Assembly: GCA_030673845.1 (NCBI GenBank)
Contig: JAUTCQ010000019.1
Location: 61,075-125,074 of the forward strand
Direction of reading: 5' to 3'
DNA: 64,000 nt
Origin: Verrucomicrobiota bacterium JB022
GTDB lineage: Bacteria; Verrucomicrobiota; Verrucomicrobiia; Opitutales; Oceanipulchritudinaceae
The position numbers and the translations under genes were made by a program. The notes beneath the pieces are model-generated. The model saw only the letters and a list, made by a program, of their open reading frames with translations, was not told the origin of the DNA and did no database searches. Below, piece after piece: positions 63,101 to 64,000 of the stretch (positions are counted from its first letter, which is position 1; the number at the start of each line of letters is the position of its first letter).

Positions 63101-64000
63101 TCCAGCCACGCCGCCAGTTCCCGTGCCATTGCCTGTAGGCGGGATTTGTTTTGGGCCGACAGCACGATGAGCTGCGGGCTGGCGAGTTCGTGCGCAGGAG
63201 CTGCCTCCGGGGCTTCTTCAAGGATCAGGTGGGCGTTGCTGCCGCCGGCGCCAAAGGCGCTCAACGCAGCGCGGCGCGGTCCTGTCGTTGAGGCCCATTC
63301 GCGGCCTTCGGTCGGCACGACAAAAGGCGTTGAGGCAAAGTCGATCTTGGCGTTGAGCTGACCCTCCGGATGGTGCAACAGGCTGGGCGCGATCCGTCGG
63401 TGCTTGAGCTGCAGCAACACCTTGGTCAACCCGGCGATGCCCGCCGCCGACTCCAGGTGCCCGATGTTGGACTTGACCGAGCCGACCGCAATCGCGTGAC
63501 CGGCTTGCCCGAAGACTTTCGACAAGCCCGAGATTTCGACCGGATCGCCCAAGGCGGTGCCCGTGCCGTGGGCCTCGATGTAGCTGATCGACTCCGGCGG
63601 CACGCCCGCATCTTCCAGCGCCTGACGGATCACGTCGGCTTGCGCCAAGGGGCTCGGCACAGTGTAGCCGCTACCCGCGAGGCGCCCGCCGTGATTCAGG
63701 GCGCTGCCCCGAATCACCGCGTGGATGGCATCGCCATCGGCCAGCGCGCGCTCCAGCGGCTTGAGCAGCACCGCGCCCACGCCTTCGCCGGGTACATAGC
63801 CGTCGCCACCTTCGCCAAAAGCGCGGCAACGTCCATCGGTCGAGGCGAACCGCCCTTGGCTGAGCAGCGCGTACTTCTGCGGGTGCACGATCAGGTTGAC
63901 CCCGCCCGCCAAAGCCAGCTCGCTTTCGCCGCGCCGCAAGCTCTCGCAGGCCAGATGGATCGCGCTCAAGGACGACGAGCACATCGTGTCGACCGCAACG
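51145..64000 (-). CDS. Giant hybrid PKS-NRPS (partial): KS-DH-KR-ACP-KS0-ACP-C-A-PCP-C-A-PCP-TE
   Basis: More than 4280 residues are visible; the N-terminus lies beyond 64000. Domain order with approximate positions: KS1 (64000-63150, VDTMCSSSLSAIHLAC, EAHGTGTALGD, SNIGHLES); DH (62600-61750, DHQIQHRATLPG and LLDGALQ); KR (61300-60730, preceded by its structural half; ITGGASGVGRL, FSSIAAELGGMGQTDYAFAN); ACP1 (60500-60270, YGVDSVAAM); KS2 (60175-58900, VDTACSGSL but no HGTGT His); ACP2 (58400-58200, YGFDSLLGL); C1 (58150-56830, HHIVFDGMS); A1 (56800-55270); PCP1 (55240-55020, LGGHSL); C2 (54990-53630, HHIIVDGWS); A2 (53600-52130); PCP2 (52110-51910, SGGQSL); TE (51870-51170, GGWSMGG, LDSFF, GNHFSM). 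No AT domain is present, as in trans-AT systems. The product should be a polyketide extended by two amino acids, then released by the thioesterase. Confidence 0.95.
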   Translation of the reverse strand, partial: VAVDTMCSSSLSAIHLACESLRRGESELALAGGVNLIVHPQKYALLSQGRFASTDGRCRAFGEGGDGYVPGEGVGAVLLKPLERALADGDAIHAVIRGSALNHGGRLAGSGYTVPSPLAQADVIRQALEDAGVPPESISYIEAHGTGTALGDPVEISGLSKVFGQAGHAIAVGSVKSNIGHLESAAGIAGLTKVLLQLKHRRIAPSLLHHPEGQLNAKIDFASTPFVVPTEGREWASTTGPRRAALSAFGAGGSNAHLILEEAPEAAPAHELASPQLIVLSAQNKSRLQAMARELAAWLEAANNGSNALPRVAELLGVNPSDLCLDDSLTDCGLSADQIRQLASESGRDALTAETHLHELAGGNRLPLAALAATLQTARETMPERLAFVASSVSAVISHLRNFLEGQAQDLWLGRVEEEAEDSFDPFDLPLDEVARRWVAGQPVTWAVSGPRLRLPGTLFGGRAHWIRTAAATPAATSALLHPLLHRNVSRLHGAAFETTWQASDSLLRDHQIQHRATLPGATCVEMLQAAAELATGESPSTLTDIAWLQPLQVADGPKTTRLELQPQGDALRASLRSGDTLLAQATIASTQALQAPTIDLARWRAEASEPVPLGEFYPEAARRGLSYGPTLRTLESVWRGPEAVVVQLRLRQTGICRFAPELLDGALQATAFLGGDEGTGWLPVALERVQLHQPLGPEVWVRLVESSRTADERVFKLTLADPTGLVCLQLDGLHVRRLSPEKPRGPAPLLLHKIWKGCQTTSRTPFETVVTAREGGWQLNGRDYPMAQTVELWASLRGIDRLQLTLDATDPLGSLSSFFQGALKAGVRAVEVACVVGDNVRLAAAVAGFGRSLARENAAYRLVSIEGPISSWTNDPFIEHLRKGQRPAWQELAATPAQTRLRKGGVYWITGGASGVGRLVARHLACNYQAHLVLSGRRSPDRETESLLAELQTTGAASVTYLACDVASRASVDTAVAAIEQQHGRLHGIFHSAGVLRDRLLPSKMAEDWQSVEAPKVDGVRHLDAGTVHLSLDFLVLFSSIAAELGGMGQTDYAFANGYLDGFAAWREAERLAGRRKGVCRSINWPYWREGGMRLSDAALKALDANLGLQPLETVAGLEVLETILAAAAPQVMVLPGDTARLRSLFLPAVDKPLVASTPTKARPGRSAARLVTEVLAEVLRVPVPDIRLQEKLDRYGVDSVAAMALTDALEQKVGSLPKTLLYECDTVSALAEQLQELHPEAFKEDIETAPTPAPVPMPSLITSTMALEQMTTADDAVAVIGLSGRYPASPDLDTLWENLRQGRNCVGEIPASRWEAEGASGSRFGGFIEGIEDFDPLLFQISPREAEQLDPQARLFLEAAWHAFEDAGYSPLRIAREQDMAGGAGVWVSSMYQHYPYLLGDTEAAARLASGAHWTIVNRTSYCFDLRGPSLSVDTACSGSLTALHLACESIRRGEVPFALVGGINLTLHRGKFAALQQMNLLSKGDETRSLGQGDGFVAGEGVGACILKPLAAARRDGDRIYGIIRGSAVNHGGRTNGFTVPSVQAQATLIERGLARAGLRPTDIDCVEVAANGSPLGDPIEFSALKRVFRSVTTPVRLGSVKSNLGHLEAASGLSQLTKVLLQFQAQTLVPTLHADPLNPAVELGGTPFRLQQTAEPWTSDKPCRVLIDSFGAGGANAMLVVESVVAAEPAGTFPGAQLLPLSARTPEALRRQAASLRAVLAGKHAQTPLADVAYTLQIGRAQLAERLALTVENTSEAVAALDEFLSTQSRRGTHWERDTADARLADAFDAASLQAFAGSLHRLALLWIKGAEVDWEQVLWAQRRARVVSLPGYAFDRVRCWLPDSVSPQPPVAQVVASTLESPSAGGLREIVAELLKLEPAQLDADCDLRDYGFDSLLGLQLIQRLQETFGVSISPVELFDQPTLAALEARLPSAVSVEKSEHTSASSREPFALSRGQAALWSLARLDPDDYAYNLPCGFRIRQALDTHAFAEALDRVVARHEALQVTVEVVDGQPRQRLLPEPPKLELISWSGVEEGELPDRLLALGRAPFTLEGGPLFRAQLVQLGAADYALVLTAHHIVFDGMSLTVLLGELIKAYEALRRNQPVELEPLPAQYRDFVAWQQEMLAGSQGLRARQYWTERLAGELPQLELPTDRARGAQPSPGGAVFTAELDASTTEQLKALARREGVNLFTLMCGTWCALLHRYSGERRIIVGTPVAGRPHSAFGHLVGYFANLMPLVQHIEPETPFRDLLKDLQRALLEGVEHGDYPFSELIHHLDLERSPDSNPVFRVVFGFQNWLTSLDASTAELLAAKGEAGDRLVLETIPEVHQSGEFDLMLSVVETSGKCLVFYKYRPALFDEATLARMHRHYVVILQAALADAARPVAAIPLLDMQERRALEALTTVPSPAYPREQSIEALFAEQVDEHGERTAISCGERKLTYRELEHRADCYACGLLEHGVKAGDAVCLRAHRSVDFVAVLLGILRLGAYYVPIDPTYPEARVQHILELVWPRIFLDESGSRDALDFSTVFKRGVNSHRPLPEIDRQGDKRRAYVMFTSGSTGEPKGVEIPHRGIVRLVRGNCYSPLGPDCRVAHLASVAFDAATYEIWGPLLNGGEIVLYESTEIVVPDLANFLAREQPTALFLTAGLFDLLAREHAACFAGVQRVLTGGDVVSPVAVRAVQQAAPDCEVVNAYGPTENTTFSTYFLVPSDWAGGALPLGSSIAHTEALVCDASGQPAPLNVWGEICLGGDGLANGYFGNPKLTAQAFVAHPLRAGQRIYRTGDRGRWRADGLLEFGGRLDRQVKIRGFRIELGDIESALQEHPQVEQAAVFISERPHVGKQIEAVLAMPGQLHPSELRAWLRDRLPPYMLPAQFHFVRELPLNRNGKVDRSRLAALAAEARPAKQAAALPPRDPVERRLAEIWQRLLDRADPVGREDDFFELGGHSLVATQLITMVEQEFGVQVSLRTFFAEPTVAALARWAANPGDTQTPEADAEQAPALASLTAGQAQLWFLQQVEPSSSAYNVPLSLDIMGELDAPMLIACWQTLVERHEALRTRFVELDGEPRQELCADWPKLEFVDAEAAQGSQALDWVRQDVASGVREAFDLAAGPPWRGRVYRVAAQRHVVCLNLHHIIVDGWSAGLLLRELGQLYEANLRSQPLTLSAPGRGWFQIAQEEQTWLASEAAEAAKGYWRRALQGAPPVSVFPPDRSRGLAPARGANLPFAVPSALQARLFEFCRRERVTPYTVLLATLALQLRQWTGEDDCVIGTPVANRSRPGVDSVVGYCVNTLAMRQALREDDTFRRLLERVSRRSLEAFEHQRLPFDRVVELAGVERRTGVNPLFQIMLSLENNPKSALYFGEAEVQRFDFPYQDCKFDLTFEFSQVGQTLEGWLEYDASLYDLETVQRIANGFEALLACLLKGPDTPLREIPAVSVAEVQALQQLGLPPAPIPPGSPLFLQRWGDRVQQAPHAVAVHEGDRRWTYEEIDRRSSSLAAALGRQPAPFVGVLLERSTELVVAILAIWKAGRAYLPLSRELPAARLQQIVADAGLQTVIGDSADPLPEALATCTRVKVDAVGTPHGFTPAVVKASDPAYMIYTSGSTGRPKGVVVTHGNVAALCVAMPMAYELGARDRVLQFASPLFDVSVEELFPTLATGGTVVPFPAGGPLEAREFELWLAQAQPTVLNLPTAFWQHWVRSSAAAGWMPESVRLLIVGGEAPSPEVYALWRQRHPRVRWLNGYGPTETTVTTTVFEPGADAPSGGMPIGRPLAHTQALVMDPGGNLLPRGATGELWLGGPAVAQGYWQRPELTANAFVHHPLTPDRLYRTGDRVRWNAAGQLEFHGRIDGQVKVRGFRIELGEVEACLHQHPAVLSAAVAVKGQGEGAFLAAYAVLRPEEEAEPEELRAYLIERLPPAAVPARVLLLPALPLNASGKIDRRALPEPVVEASKASTPEPTPAETKVLAVWREVLHQPALGVTDDFFASGGQSLLAVRLVARLREAAGLELSVGELIAHGNVRRLVAAKSTTSASVRHRHLHTLQSEGDGSPLYMLPGGDGECASLLALAHGLGRDRPFHAFETPGLRGECPPHRTIEAMARALLRLIPDPKRGWWLGGWSMGGVVAFEMVRQCEHLGLPLPQGLVVLDSFFASEIRHVDPHWTGDEAKVGENGHTQPFQLFEPNEEALVSYAPTGAIHVPVYFFEPQQDFAASLRAASRRRWRSLAQGSFETFSVPGNHFSMLQHAVMAPLAEHLRAIFHGQPSTAYRASPLPLDD

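Overview
The window is GC-rich bacterial DNA (roughly 60% GC by eye), densely coding, from a Gram-negative organism: there is an outer-membrane barrel, several Sec signal peptides and lipoboxes. Few starts have a clear Shine-Dalgarno sequence. That, with secreted propeller-caspases and the general protein style, makes a Verrucomicrobiota-like host plausible, but this is a guess and no rRNA or marker gene is present to settle it.

Positions 1-18.7 kb are nitrogen scavenging. A minus-strand operon (5541 to beyond 1) encodes a NitT/TauT-type ABC importer, two DUF1989 proteins and the start of a biotin-dependent carboxylase annotated as urea carboxylase; the gene set matches guanidine (carboxyguanidine) degradation. 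A divergent NikR-like ribbon-helix-helix regulator (5835-6293) sits beside it. A second long minus-strand operon (18647 to 6290) runs omp-urtABCDE-ureABCEFGD-hupE: outer-membrane channel, urea ABC importer, nickel urease with all its maturation factors, and a nickel permease. Both operons are preceded by a sequence with sigma-54 -24/-12 spacing and the same TGGCATA core, and both substrate-binding-protein genes are followed by a perfect intercistronic hairpin.

Positions 19.1-27.4 kb carry a minus-strand transglutaminase / circularly permuted ATP-grasp-alpha-E / transglutaminase-DUF2126 cluster, preceded by a zinc-ribbon metallopeptidase gene and ended by a clear intrinsic terminator. Positions 27.5-36.6 kb (plus strand) encode a lipoprotein, a secreted papain-like peptidase fused to a DUF4384-like domain, and two very large secreted beta-propeller caspases in tandem. 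A decayed stretch with a probable pseudogene follows (36.64-37.28 kb).

Positions 37.3-48.2 kb hold a cyclic-peptide-type ABC exporter (plus) and a tightly coupled seven-gene minus-strand operon: SPFH membrane protein, polyamine-type binding lipoprotein, two methyltransferases, an NTT-like transporter fused to HEAT-like repeats, and two HAMP membrane proteins with no output enzyme. A DUF697-like protein and a 59-residue membrane protein follow on the plus strand.

Positions 48.2-64 kb are one end of a biosynthetic gene cluster: a LysA-like PLP decarboxylase, a stand-alone acyltransferase, an Sfp-type phosphopantetheinyl transferase and a giant hybrid PKS-NRPS (KS-DH-KR-ACP-KS0-ACP-C-A-PCP-C-A-PCP-TE, N-terminus outside the window). 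The synthase has no built-in AT, as in trans-AT systems. Its second ketosynthase lacks the HGTGT histidine, and the stand-alone AT has His where malonyl ATs have Arg, so this enzyme may transfer or hydrolyse something other than malonyl.
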